DNA of 64,000 nucleotides, taken from Galeruca laticollis. Taxonomy: Eukaryota > Arthropoda > Insecta > Coleoptera > Chrysomelidae. The notes below the pieces were generated by a model. It was not told the origin of the DNA. It was given only the letters and a program-made list of their open reading frames with translations, and searched no databases. Within the stretch, counting starts at the first letter, position 1; every line of letters begins with the position of its first letter. Positions 1 to 10,938 of this stretch are shown piece by piece. The translations under genes were made by a program, and so were the position numbers. The stretch covers positions 142,189,423 through 142,253,422 of the forward strand of contig OY998181.1 of the NCBI GenBank assembly GCA_963921935.1. Direction: 5' to 3'.

Positions 1-547
1 AATAAAAAATTGTGTTTTCATATCAATTAAAAATAAATATTTGGACTAATTAAATCAATCATTTGCTTACCTTAGAAAAACAGTTAGCCTCTCTTGTGGA
101 CTGATGCTCTGCCGAAATTTAGTATTTTGTTTCGTTAAAGGAATGCGCAAAAGATCGAATAGTTCATTAAATTTTTGTGGGGACATACGATAGTACTTAT
201 AGAACTTCTGTTCATCTTGCTGGAGACGCGCGAAAAGTGTATGGAATTCACCCTCATTCAATCTTGCACGAAATATGTCATGGACCCAATATTTTCGTTT
301 AGTTTTCTTTTTCTTTTTCAATTCATGACATACAGCAACTGCAAGAAACATAAAATCGTCTGATGAAGATGAAGACATCTTGACGACCAGAACAAAATAA
401 CAAAAACTGAAAATTCTGTGCTGCGCTGTACTGTGTATACTGTCTCGTGCTGCTTAGGTGGGAATTGGTGCCAGAAAACACTGCTTCGTGCTGCGCTGCT
501 CTGCTCTGCGCCGCGCCGCTCGATGCTGCTTAGATGGGAATCCGCCT
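1..547 (-). mobile_element. PIF/Harbinger element H0, right end only
   Basis: This is the right-hand end of a Harbinger transposon whose body lies beyond the left edge. The end is placed at 547 because the outermost bases, read inward, are AGGCGGATTCCCATC, which resembles the AGGYGGG-type starts of the other Harbinger copies in the window, and TTA follows at 548-550 as the expected 3-bp duplication. Between about 420 and 535 the end is rich in CTGC/GCTGC repeats. The left end and the partner MADF gene are not in the window, so the boundary rests on one side only. Confidence 0.6.
71..378 (-). CDS. Harbinger DDE transposase, first exon (H0)
   Basis: This is the N-terminal exon of a HARBI1-like nuclease. 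The start at 378 gives a Ser/Asp-rich opening, then a Lys-rich stretch, then the family pattern KRKYWVHDIF and a QERLTVFL segment that precedes the catalytic domain in this family. The reading frame ends at a good splice donor (AAG then GTAAG on the minus strand, about 66-71), so this is an exon edge and not a truncation. The intron lies earlier in the protein than in H1, H4 and H6, where exon 1 continues some 40 residues further. The catalytic exon lies left of the window. No breaks are visible in this exon. Confidence 0.75.
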
Positions 548-550
548 TTA

Positions 551-1502
551 TTTAAATACGTCGTATCCCTATTAACGTGCATTGTGTCCAGCAATTTTGC
601 AACAAACAAAATAGACTACGTGATCCAAAAATGCCTCCAATTCACTCATCAAGGGATAAGATTTTTCAACATTTTCAACATTCAGCTCGTCTTGAACTCC
701 TGTATAACAGGTGCATTTTTAATAAACGTGATTTTGTGTGTTTTAGTGTTTGTGGCCAAATATAGTGCACGTTTGAATAGTGAATTTTGAAAAGTATTAA
801 TTTTTGTGGAAAATTCCTTGTAAGTTTTACATTAAGGCATTTAAAGATTGTATACTCGTACACGCGGTTTTCTGACTTATTCCCACAAATATCATTCGGT
901 TTTGTAGTATTATACCTACCTATATTTTCAGCAAAGCGTGTACATTAATGAATATAATTTATTCGTTTGAAATATTTTGATCTTTCGTTTCAACTTTTTC
1001 ATATACAGCGGAAATAAGGCACATAAATCAAAAATTGTTATATACAAACTATCATCTTATTTCAATACGCTAAATAAATCATGGAGTGAATTAAAGTGGT
1101 TGCTACTAGAAGAGACATGGGAAGTTTATCAAGAGAATTGAAAATCTCGAATGAAAATGATAATTCAGAAAAAATATAACAGAGGAAATGATCAAATATC
1201 TAAAGAGTACGGGTTTAACGAAGAAAAAACTTCAATCACTCGAGTACTGGAAATCATGTTTCGAAAATCTTTGTATGAGATTTTGTATAAAAAATTCTAA
1301 AAAGAATTGCTTTAAACTGAAGAAGAGGATTATAAGAAAATTTGATTCAGAAGAAAAATCTTTCAATCGGGAAGACAAAAGTAATATGGACATCGTTGGG
1401 AATCATAGCTCCATGGAACATGAAGACGTTTTCACTGAAGGGTAGGACCGTATTATGATCATCCATGACGATGTGAGCGGTGATATTGATATAGAACTGG
1501 TG
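551..1502. other. Unassigned DNA between two Harbinger elements
   Basis: No recognisable gene. A plus-strand reading frame at 1188-1445 (85 codons, Lys-rich, ATG start) has no domain I recognise and could be chance. The stretch is AT-rich and separates H0 from the TAA duplication of H1. Confidence 0.4.
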
Positions 1503-1505
1503 TAA

Positions 1506-1703
1506 AGCCGGCCACTCACGTTCCGGTAGACCTGTACAGGTACACCTGTGCAGGTATATCGCAACGTGTGTGTGAGCAAACCTGTGCGGTTCAAAGGACC
1601 TGTGTAGGCGACCGGGGCAGTATTGAAAATCGATTCGGTCGACCTGCGCCAGACTGCTGTCGTACGTTGGACCGGAATGTGTGTGCCGACAGGCCTGTAC
1701 AGG
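1506..1703. promoter_or_regulatory. H1 left terminal inverted repeat and iterated palindromes
   Basis: Beyond the inverted repeat there are repeated copies of a near-palindrome of the form ACCTGTRCAGGT: about 1530, 1545, 1580, 1598 and 1692, some degenerate. The right end has the same motif in at least three places (about 4752-4792). Iterated palindromes next to transposon ends are typical binding sites for the transposase or its helper. Binding by the MADF protein is my inference. Confidence 0.6.
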
Positions 1704-1765
1704 TCTCAGTTCTCTATCAAATTTTGTGCTGCATGCACGTGTTTGTACATAGATTCTGTTATAAA

Positions 1766-4207
1766 ATGGCGTTAAGTACTGAAGAGCAACGTAGAGTAAT
1801 AGCCGAGTTTATAGAACTTTATAAATTTGAGCCCTGTCTATGGCGAATTAAGAGCAAAGAATACCACTATCGTAGAAAAAGGGAGGCTGGTTATAAAAAA
1901 TTGCTAGAAAAGCTGAAAGAAATAGACCATACAGCCAATAAAGATGCAGTCGTTGAAAAAATTAATAACTTACGAAGCAACGTCAGAAAAAAAAAGAATT
2001 ATGACGATTCTATTAAGTCTGGCGCATCAGCTGACGAAGTGTACCATCCTAAGCTGTGATTGTTCGAATTTGATTTGAATCCCAAATTCTCATGTGATTC
2101 CATTTTAACATCCCCTGTATAACATAATTCATATATTTGAACTAATGTTCAATTTAAACTTGTTGACGCGTTTCACTAACACAGTAGCTTTGTCAAAACG
2201 AATGAAGGTATAATGTTACCATTCTCACAAGGGGAAACTAAATACTTAAATCTAATAGACGATTTTGTTATCAACAACAACTTAAGATCTCGATCCACAG
2301 ATAAAAAAGACACACACGTGTACTTCCCACTCACTTCAAACTATCTTTAAATAGAAATAATATTATATTTTCACCCACTTCCCAGACACACTTGCCCTTT
2401 TTTCATCATACAACGTGGTACAACAAGGTACCTGACTTCATAAAATCACCCGGCGTTTGGGTCCTTAAGCTTTAATCATTTCATAAATCATCGAAGTATG
2501 TGCCAAATACTTTCAGTTATCGCGTAAATAATAAGTGAAGTCTTAATTGTCGACGCAAAATAAATAAATTATAACTTCATGACAATATAAATCGTAACGT
2601 GACATAAGTGTTTAATTTCATTCTACGGTTCATCGTTACTTCAGTGACAAACGGCCGTAGTGGTCCTTCGCCAAACCAGATAACCTACATTCCCTCTAAT
2701 TAGCCCAAGTAAAAAGGGTTAAATTAGAACAGTGATACTACCATTTATTTTTGCGGTAGCATTGATGTTTCCCGGGTTTCGTTGCTCTAAATTTTCTATG
2801 TTAGAGTTTTGTGAATCGTATCCATCGGCGATGACGGTTCGTTCAACAGTATTTTATTGGTGAACGCATCTTTGTGGAGCATAAGATTTTGGTGAATGTT
2901 GGATGAGAAAATTGTGTAACACAACTGCTGCCATTACTATTTTAATAATATTCACAGGCTCTACATTAATTTGAGTATGAAATATACGAAATCTCGAAGC
3001 CAATATTCCAAACGCATTTTCGACTATACGCCTTGCACGAGACAATCTGTAGTTAAATATTTTTTTTTCTTGTGAATTCAAGTCTGTTTGTCGAAAGGGT
3101 TTCATCATATCAGTGCGTGAAGCAAAAGCGTCGTCTGCGACAAAAACATACGGAAGATTTCTACCGCTTTCTTTGACCTGTTCTGCGCTTGCAATATTTA
3201 ATTCACCTCTATTTAACACTTCAAAAAATTTTGTGTTTTGGAGGACACCACCGTCTGAAATTCTTCCATTGGTTCCAAAATCCGCTAAAATAAACTGATA
3301 TTTGGCATTTACAATTCCCAAAAGAACCATACTGTGCCGGCCTTTATAATTGAAAAATTCAGATCCACTACCAGCTGGTGGAATAATATCAATGTGTTTA
3401 CCGTCGATTGTGCCCAAACAGTGTGGATAGTTCCATAGTTCTTTAAATTGTTGTGCTATTTCTTTCCATTCGTCTTGGCTGTTGGGAAACTGAAAAAAAA
3501 TAACAATGAATTAATAATTTTTAACAACCCATTTTAATGTTTTCTTGTTTCAGATTGGGTCAATACAAGAAACTCAAAATTCGCATGTTGCCGATGCCCC
3601 GGATTCTCCATCCCGCCAAGGACCGTCTACAACAGACAACGCCGGTCCATTAACAGAAAATATTCCATGTTCCTCACGAAAAAGTACCACTGGTACTTCG
3701 AAAGCCAGACCAGGCAAACGAAACCAAGATTCTTTGACCAATGATGTTTTGACGACTGTGCAAGAACACTTCAATCGTCCACATATACAAGACGACCGTT
3801 TTGATATTTTTGGAAAAAGTGTTGCCATAAAACTTAGGGAAGTGGACAAAAGACAAAGCCTAATTGCAGGAAAATTAGTTAATGATGTTATATTCGAGGC
3901 CGAACTTGGTAACCTTACACTACAACATACATGCCTTAACATGCAGGAAACAGCTGACGCAAGAATTAGTAATATGCAGCAATATCAGCCAGCTATGTTT
4001 TCACGCCACTCAGTTTCGTGTCCCTCATCACATTCCTCCAGTTCTAGCCTTATTATGACCCCTGCTCCAAGTCCAAGTGCAAATTATATGCAGTACAACC
4101 AATCAGAAATAGCACAACTTCAGCCTAACCCACAACACACTTTTCAGCATTCTCAATCCCAGCAGTTCTCTCCGACCAGTCCCCCACAACATGGTTCTCC
4201 ATTTTAA
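1766..4207 (+). CDS. MADF-domain DNA-binding protein of H1, two exons
   Basis: Exon 1 runs 1766-2116 and exon 2 runs 3554-4207, with a donor at CCT/GTATAA and an acceptor at TTTCAG, both in phase 0. Exon 1 encodes a MADF (Myb/SANT-like, ADF1-type) domain of about 90 residues, recognisable by FIELYKFEPCLW, YHYRRKREAGYKKL and the VEKINNLRSNVRKKK helix. Exon 2 is low-complexity and then carries the family C-terminal block FGKSVAIKLREVDKRQ...NDVIFEAELGNL, followed by a Ser/Pro/Gln-rich tail. In this family such proteins assist the transposase by binding element DNA. One TGA at 2057-2059 interrupts exon 1 exactly where the family has the Trp of a KLW motif. The frame stays open past it up to the donor. 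This copy is therefore either inactivated by one base change or recoded. Confidence 0.82.
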
Positions 4208-4774
4208 GAAAACCAACAACCCTATGAAAATGTAGTGCTTTTGGAGTCTACCAAAGGAGATGCTGCTACTTATCTTACAAACTTTAGAAGTAACATTTAA
4301 TATTATTACAACTATGATTATGAATAAATACGTATTGCTGAATAATACTTTTTTGTCTTATTAGCTTACCTTTAAGTATCTTGCACAAAGACCTTTGTAG
4401 AAAGCAGCACATGTTTCAGGAATTATTTTCCCAGGAGCTTGAGGGGAAATAATTGCAGAGTATTTCATGTCTTCATAACTTCTTCCTGTGGCTAGGAATC
4501 TTATAGTTACACTTAATCTCTGATGAGGTGGAATGCAATTTCCCATTACTGTATCCTTTTTTGTTATAAAAGGACCAACCATAGAAAGTAATTTTAAGTA
4601 AGTTTCCTTATCCATTCGTAAATAGTTTTGGAAATCCTTGGGTTCAAATTTCAACTCGTTCAATAAATTAATATGACTGTAACTTTTTCGCTTTAGTAAC
4701 CAAGCTTTGCACCATTTACCCGTTTTTTTGGGTTTCGCACGTGTGAACTTTTCAGGTCTCACGTATACCTGCAC
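2854..4774 (-). CDS. Harbinger DDE transposase of H1, two exons, intact
   Basis: Exon 1 is 4370-4774 (135 codons) and ends at LK with donor GTAAGC. Exon 2 is 3489 down to 2854 and begins after TTTTTTTTCAG with FPNSQDEW. Both splice sites are phase 0, giving about 346 residues, close to the usual 350 for HARBI1-like nucleases. The three catalytic positions are visible: Asp in GTIDGKHI, Asp in YVFVADDAF, and Glu in RRIVENAFGIL. The GRISDGGV and FNYRLSRARR blocks are also present. No stop or frameshift was seen. The protein would cut and rejoin element ends. Its intron (3490-4369) contains the last exon of the MADF gene on the other strand. The start at 4774 lies only about 40 bp from the element end, so the leader is very short. 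Confidence 0.88.
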
Positions 4775-4819
4775 AGTTTCACCTACACAGGTCTACCGGA
4801 ACGTGAGTGGCCGGCTTAA

Positions 4820-5410
4820 AGTAGCAAGAATATTCAACATGCAGAAAATTATTCTTAGGATGAACACGTGTCGACAGCTCGGGATTTTATTTGTAGAAGA
4901 CGGTGACTTAATCGTAGAACGTTATATTTCAGAACATTTCTACTCAGAATTCAGTAAATATCTTGAGTGCTAAGTGTTCAGACTTGACAATAGTTGACAT
5001 TAAAATATAAAAATACCGATGTGTTTTTAATTCAAATAAGAAAGAAAAAGGTGCTACAGTCCACAGAAATAACATGGTCATTCGATCGGATTAAAATATT
5101 AATCAGTTAATTACTTGAAGAAGACAATTATAGTGCATCATAACATTCAATTTCGCCGCGTGGTGAGAGGAGTTCCAGCTTGAAAAGTATATGGTAGAAG
5201 TGCCGATTTCCTGTAAGTCTGTTCCAATTTATGCATGCACTGTAAATTTGAATTATTATAGTCAGTATTTTCCGATTAGGATTTGAATATGTACAAGTAA
5301 TTACACATATTTATCTGCTTAAAAATTACAGTAAATAGTATACATAGGTACTTATTTAATTAATCTAGTTTTCTATTTAAATTCAACTTTCTAAGTTCTA
5401 TTCTAAAAAA
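4820..5410. other. Flank of H1 and leader region of the BEL/Pao element
   Basis: No gene is seen. The 28-bp sequence at 4947-4974 (GAATTCAGTAAATATCTTGA and onward) recurs exactly at 10733-10760, on the far side of the BEL/Pao coding region, and is the best candidate for the beginning of a long terminal repeat. I could not extend the match further on either side, so normal full-length LTRs are not demonstrated. Confidence 0.5.
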
Positions 5411-6385
5411 ATGGAAGTCCAATTGAAAGAATTAAAACTAAAAAGAGGACAAATAAAAAGTAAAATAACTAGATTAAACAATTACCTACTAGGTTTAGAG
5501 TTTGAAAAGGAACTTATATTAAAAGATAACACTTTATTCAGTACAATAGCCTTAAAAGTAAACAAGGCAGAACCGTTGTTGGATGAATTTGAGGAGGTTC
5601 AAAACAAAATTGAATTAATATTAATAGATAATTATGAATTCCTAAATAAGGAAAAAGAGGAGATGGTAGACTTTGAAAACAATTATTTCACAACAATCGG
5701 AAAATTAAAGGAAATTCTAAGAGTAAACGATAATTCAGATAGGTCTTGTGACGATAGTGTCTATACAACCAGCAAAAGGTCAGAAAAAGGTAGCAATATT
5801 ACTAAAAGCAAAGCTAGTGTCGCAACAAAAATATCGGAAGCTAGTAACAATATCGAATTACCAGTGGCGGAAATGAAGGAGTCAGAAATTATTAATACAA
5901 ATGGTAACAGTGGCGATGTTAGGATCTTACCGTCTGTATCAAATCATGATTCTCGATTTCCAAAAATTAGATTACCAATATTTGACGGCCAAATTGAAAA
6001 TTGGTTGGAATTCCGTGATGCGTTTACAGAAATGATTCACAATAAATTACATATAGGTACTGTTGATAAATTCCACTATTTAAAAATGTCCTTAGAAGGA
6101 GAAGCAAAACAATTGTTAAGTGGTATACAAAAAACAGAAGCTAACTATCCTGTTGCATGGAAACTAATATGTCAATATTATGAGAATCACAATTTAATAA
6201 TTTTTAACCATATAAAAGCAATTTTTGACCAACCATATATGTCAAAAAAGGACAGTGGGGGTCTAAGAGATTTGTATTTGAATACCACAAAAAACTTAAG
6301 AGCTTTGGAGAGTTTTGGGGAACCATCAGTCGATACAATTTTAATATATATATTAAACAGTAAGTTTGATACCGAGACACAATAA
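5411..6385 (+). pseudogene. gag: BEL/Pao gag, 5' part (DUF1759)
   Basis: The ATG at 5411 follows an A-rich leader. The first 110 residues are charged and probably helical (LKELKLKRGQIKSKI onward). A Ser/Lys-rich linker follows. From about residue 180 the DUF1759 capsid-like region appears, with FPKIRLPIFDGQIENWLEFRD and FHYLKMSLEGEAKQLL. This region packs the RNA genome in related elements. A stop at 6383-6385 ends the frame, and the next gag sequence to the right is already the zinc-knuckle region, so the segment that normally joins them appears to be deleted. Confidence 0.85.
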
Positions 6386-6439
6386 AGAGTGAATTCCAAG
6401 GAAAGGTGTCTCGCATGTAAGCACTGTCAATAAAGTAAA

Positions 6440-8066
6440 ATGCTATTTTTGCAGAGGGGACCACTATATTTACAATTGTGAAACATTGTCAGAAATTCCA
6501 GTTTCTGAAAAAGGAAAAAGGGTATTCGAGAAAAAGTTGTGCACTAATTGTTTGAGACCGGGCCATTTTTCAAAAGATTGCAAGTACTCTGGGTGCAAAA
6601 AGTGCCACCGGAAGCACAATACACTACTACATATTGAGAATTACAATCGATCACAATCCTCAGAAGTAGTAGGTACATCAAATGAGAATAAAGGTAATGA
6701 AACCAATATATCAATGCACGTTACTAAATCTCTGATCCCATCGCAAATCCTCTTAGCTACGGCTATGGTCCAAGTGAAGGATCACTGTGGGAAACGCCAT
6801 CTAGCCCGCATTCTGCTAGATAATGGATCCCAGTGTAATTTTATAACAGAACAGTTTTGTGATAAGTTAGGTCTAAATAAACTAAAATTTAATTTAGCAA
6901 TTAGTGGCGTTGGTAAGGCATTATCTTTTGCAAATAACAAGGTCAACATTGAAATAAATTCACTGCAATCAAATTACAAAACTGAATTGTCGTGTTTAAT
7001 ATTAAATAAAATTACAGAACATTTACCTCTTCTAACTATAGACAAATCAATAGTAAAAATACCCTCAAACATCCAGTTAGCAGATCCAGAGTTTTACAAA
7101 AGTAAACAAATTGATATGCTTTTAGGTTGTGACATATTTTGGCAAGTATTATCAGTGGGTCAGTTTCAATTGGGCAAAAATTTGCCAATATTACAAAATA
7201 CAATGCTAGGATGGATAGTGAGTGGGGCTATAAACAATTCACAAAAAAATAACAATAGAGCAATTGTATGTCATTTTGTACAACCGGACGAGACATCTAT
7301 TAATGAACAGTTAGCCAAGTTCTGGCAACTAGAAAACTATGAGAACGATAAGGTGATGTCAAGCTCGGATAAATTTTGTGAAGAGCATTTTACACAAAAC
7401 ACTATACGTAATTGTAACGGTCAATTTGTAGTAAAAATGCCATTAAATGAAAAAATATACAATTTAGGGGAATCAAGGATTTCCGCAGTCAACCGATTTC
7501 TATCATTAGAAAGAAAACTTGAGCGAAACTTAGAATTAAAAGAACAATACGTTCAATTCATGCGGGAGTATGAACAATTAAACCACATGTATAAGATATC
7601 TGAAGACAATGACACTCAAAAGTTAACTTACTATTCACCCCATCATGCGGTTATAAGAGAATCAGCCATTACTACTAAATGTCGCGTTGTATTTGACGCC
7701 AGCGCAAAAACTACTACGGGAATCTCTTTAAACGACGCGCAACACAGCGGACCTAAGGTACAATCAGACTTGTTCGAAATTCTGTTAAGATTCAGATCAA
7801 GACAATACGTAATAAGCGCAGACATTTCGAAAATGTACCGCCAAATATTAATAGATGAATCGCAAAGGTGTTTGCAAAGAATAATTTGGCGTGAAAACCC
7901 AAGCGATGAGTTACAATGCTATGAGCTGAAAACTGTGACGTATGGGACCAGCTCAGCACCATTTTTAGCGACTAGATGCCTTTCACAATTAGCAAGAGAT
8001 ACTAAAATAACGCTGCCACACGTGTCACGAGTCATAAAAGACGATTTTATATCGACGACCTTTTAA
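6440..8066 (+). pseudogene. pol: BEL/Pao zinc knuckles, protease and first half of reverse transcriptase
   Basis: Two CCHC knuckles open the region (CYFCRGDHYIYNC near 6440 and CTNCLRPGHFSKDC near 6540). The aspartic protease follows (DUF1758) with the active-site string LLDNGSQCNFI near 6820 and LLGCDIFWQVL near 7110. The reverse transcriptase begins around 7640 with CRVVFDASAKTTTG and carries the first catalytic Asp in ADISKMYRQI near 7820. The frame is lost near 8045, right at the position of the YxDD catalytic box, so no complete polymerase can be made from one frame. Protein cleavage and cDNA synthesis are the normal roles. Confidence 0.87.
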
Positions 8067-9952
8067 CGAGCTGTGATTCTATTGAGGAACTGTTAACAAT
8101 TCAAAAAAATGTTACTAATATTTTAAAATCCGCGGGTTTTACATTAAGAAAATGGTTAACTAATAAAACAGAACTTTTAGATAAATTCGAAATAAACGAT
8201 GAGTGTACTATAAATATTTTACATTTAAGTCAAGACGAAAATAGTAAAACTCTAGGGCTATATTGGAATTCGCATAACGATACCATACAATATTCTATTA
8301 AATTAGAATGCCCTACAGTTGTTACAAAACGTATAATTCTGTCCGTTTCGTCGCAAATATTTGATCCGTTAGGATTATTATCACCTGTCACAATAAAAGC
8401 AAAGATTATTTTACAGAAATTGTGGCAGGCTGGAATAAAATGGGACGAAATCGTACCCACGGATATACAAACGGATTGGAGCAATTTTCGCAATAATTTA
8501 ACTAGTCTAAATGACCTAAAAATTCCTCGATTCGTGTTGTCTGAAAAACCACTTATTATTGAGCTTCATGGGTTTTCAGATTCCTCCGAAGCGGCATACG
8601 GCGCATGTATTTATTTACGATCACGTGATAGTAACGGAAGGTATATAACGCAATTATTAACGGCAAAAACGCGTGTCGCGCCCATCAAACAAGTCAGTTT
8701 ACCGAGATTAGAATTATGTGCCGCCAACCTCCTAGCAAACTTAAGTCAGGAAATATTAAACTCCATTCATTTACAAATCGATAAAAAATATTTTTGGAGC
8801 GATTCTACTATAACATTAGGCTGGATACGTGGTGCTGCAAACAAATGGAAGGCATTTGTTGCCAACCGAGTTGGAAATATTCAAACCCTGACCGAACCAA
8901 TAAATTGGCATCATGTACAATCTAAACATAATCCAGCTGACTTGCTTACGCGCGGCATAAGTGCAGAAGAGTTAGTGTCATCAAATTTATGGTGGCATGG
9001 CCCTGAGTGGCTCCTGAATGATGATTCAGAATGGAAGGTTGATAACGTAAGGTGCACGGACTTACCTGAATCCAAACCTACTTGTCATGTGACAGTGACC
9101 AATGATGATTATTTATTTACTCGTTTTTTTTGTCTCAATAAATTAAAAAGAGTAATTTCAATTTGTGTTAGATTTATTAATAATTTAAAAACTCCTAAAC
9201 CTGGGAGAAAAATAGGACCCTCACAAGTTGAGGAATTAAATTATTCAATGACCCTTTTAACAAAATTAGCACAATTTCAGTCATTTCCTAATGAGTTTAA
9301 TGATCTCTGCAACCAGAGAAGTGTTTCAGATAAAAGTCGCCTAATAATGCTCAATCCATTTTTGGATGAGAATAAATTAATCCGAGTAGGCGGCAGGTTA
9401 CGGAATTCCAAGCAATTTACCTTTGACAAAAAACATCCAATAGTACTAGATTCTAAACATAATCTCACTAAATTGATAATGAGTCATGAACATAAAAGTT
9501 TACACCACTGTGGTCCTCAACAGTTATTAGCATCCTTAAGAAACGCTTATTGGCCTTTAGCTGGTCGAGACGCTGCACGAAAAATCACCTATGCTTGCGT
9601 ACAATGTTTTAAGGCAAAACCATCATCATTCCACTCCCTCATAGGTGATTTACCAGAATGCCGAATTTCGCAAACTCCTCCATTTTTTAATGTCGGAATT
9701 GACTATGCCGGACCTGTTCTAATAAAGGACCGGAAATTACGGAATGCGAAACTAATAAAGGCATACATTTGTGTATTTGTCTGTATGTCAGTAAAAGCCA
9801 TCCATCTTGATTTAGTGACAGATTTATCTACTGAAGCCTTCATGGCAATGTTCAAAAGATTTGTAGCAAGAAGCCTCAAAATGTATATTCCGACAACGGT
9901 TCTAACTTTGTCGGAGCAAACTCTAACCTCTCTGATATATTTAATTTCTTAA
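8047..9952 (+). pseudogene. pol: BEL/Pao second half of reverse transcriptase, RNase H, integrase N-terminal part
   Basis: This continues the polymerase in another frame. The thumb region is seen from about 8047 (SAGFTLRKWLTNKTELL, then SSQIFDPLGLLSP near 8350). RNase H shows its acidic residues in HGFSDSSEAAYGA (8570), LPRLELCAANLL (8700) and FWSDSTITLGWI (8800). Integrase shows the H2C2 zinc module near 9490-9610 (HKSLHHCGPQQLL ... CVQCF) and the first catalytic Asp in VGIDYAGPV near 9695. The frame breaks again near 9873 in the integrase core, and the last 25 residues of this frame are out-of-frame sequence. Confidence 0.86.
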
Positions 9953-10593
9953 AGGACTCATCCGATAAAATTAACGATTCATTAAGTAATGAAGGTATAC
10001 AATGGCATTTTATACCACCACATGCCCCCAATTTTGGCGGATTGTGGGAGGCAGGGGTCAAAAGCGCAACATTTCATTTGAAAAGAGTTACAGGAGATTT
10101 GAATTTAACCTATGAGGATTATCTGACTGTTTTAATTCAAATTGAAGGCATCCTCAATTCTAGATCTATCACACCCTTATCCTCTAGCCCAGATGACTAT
10201 ACGCCACTCACACCTGGCCATTTTTTAATCGGTAAACCAATGACCGCAATTCCAGATCCTGACGTTGGGCAGGTTCCAGTGAACCGACTTAATAAATATC
10301 AGCAGCAGCAACAAGCAATTCTATGTTTCTGGAAAAGATGGCAGAGCGAATACATTTCAGAACTTCAGTCACGCCAAAAGTGGAAAAAAAATGTAACCGC
10401 CCTCCTGAAGATTGACAGTCTAGTGGTAATCAAAGAAGACAACCAGCCACCCCTCCAGTGGAAGTTAGCACGAGTAGTTGCACTTCATCCCGGAACAGAC
10501 AATATAGTGAGAGTGGCAACAGTCCGAGTGTCTACAGGCAATATTTTTAAAAGACCTGTATCGAAACTGTGCATTTTACCCATTGAACAATGA
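9874..10593 (+). pseudogene. pol: BEL/Pao integrase core end and DUF5641 tail
   Basis: This third frame holds the rest of the integrase: the second Asp lies near 9892, the catalytic Glu lies in PNFGGLWEAGV near 10030, and the C-terminal DUF5641 domain contains LTPGHFLIGKP (10207) and KWKKNVTALLK. It ends with a stop at 10593 near PVSKLCILP, the usual end of BEL/Pao polyproteins. Together with the two preceding pieces it shows a full-length but defective pol. Confidence 0.86.
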
Positions 10594-10938
10594 TTATTAG
10601 ATCTTATGTTTTTTTTTAACAAATGAACGAACTGGTTTCTTGTATCATTTTTATATTATTATTATTTTGATGGTTTGTTAACAATTAGTTATTGAATGTA
10701 CGTTTCCTCGTACATATCAAGGCGGGCGGCATGAATTCAGTAAATATCTTGAGTGCTAAGAACGTCTCTTCAAGTTTTGAAGAAGTGCCGGAAGCGGTTA
10801 GCAAAGACCGTTGATTCGAGTTATATGGGACCAATGAATTCAATCAATATTAGAGATGTCAATTTATCTCGTCCTTCCTACATTTCTTGTAAAAACTATT
10901 TGTAAAATTTCCATATTTCTCGGGAAGAATTCGCAGAA

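Larger units (their letters stand above)
1506..4816. mobile_element. PIF/Harbinger transposon H1, complete
   Basis: The 3.3-kb element is bounded by inverted repeats starting AGCCGGCCACTCACGTTCC on the left (1506) and its complement on the right (ending 4816). The match continues with few changes for about 50 bp. The flanks are TAA at 1503-1505 and TAA at 4817-4819, the 3-bp duplication expected for PIF/Harbinger. It carries both family genes, a MADF gene on the plus strand and a DDE transposase on the minus strand, with interlocking exons. The stretch from 2117 to 2853 has no coding signal and serves as intron of the MADF gene and 3' flank of the transposase. Confidence 0.92.
4947..10760 (+). 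mobile_element. BEL/Pao LTR retrotransposon, defective
   Basis: One coding region in plus orientation holds gag, protease, reverse transcriptase, RNase H and integrase in BEL/Pao order. The right-hand 28-bp repeat copy follows a purine-rich tract (AAGGCGGGCGG, about 10719), which fits a polypurine tract just before a 3' LTR. Gag-pol is broken at least three times: a gap after 6385, a frame change near 8045, and a frame change near 9873. No envelope gene is present. The boundaries given are those of the 28-bp repeats and are approximate. Confidence 0.8.
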
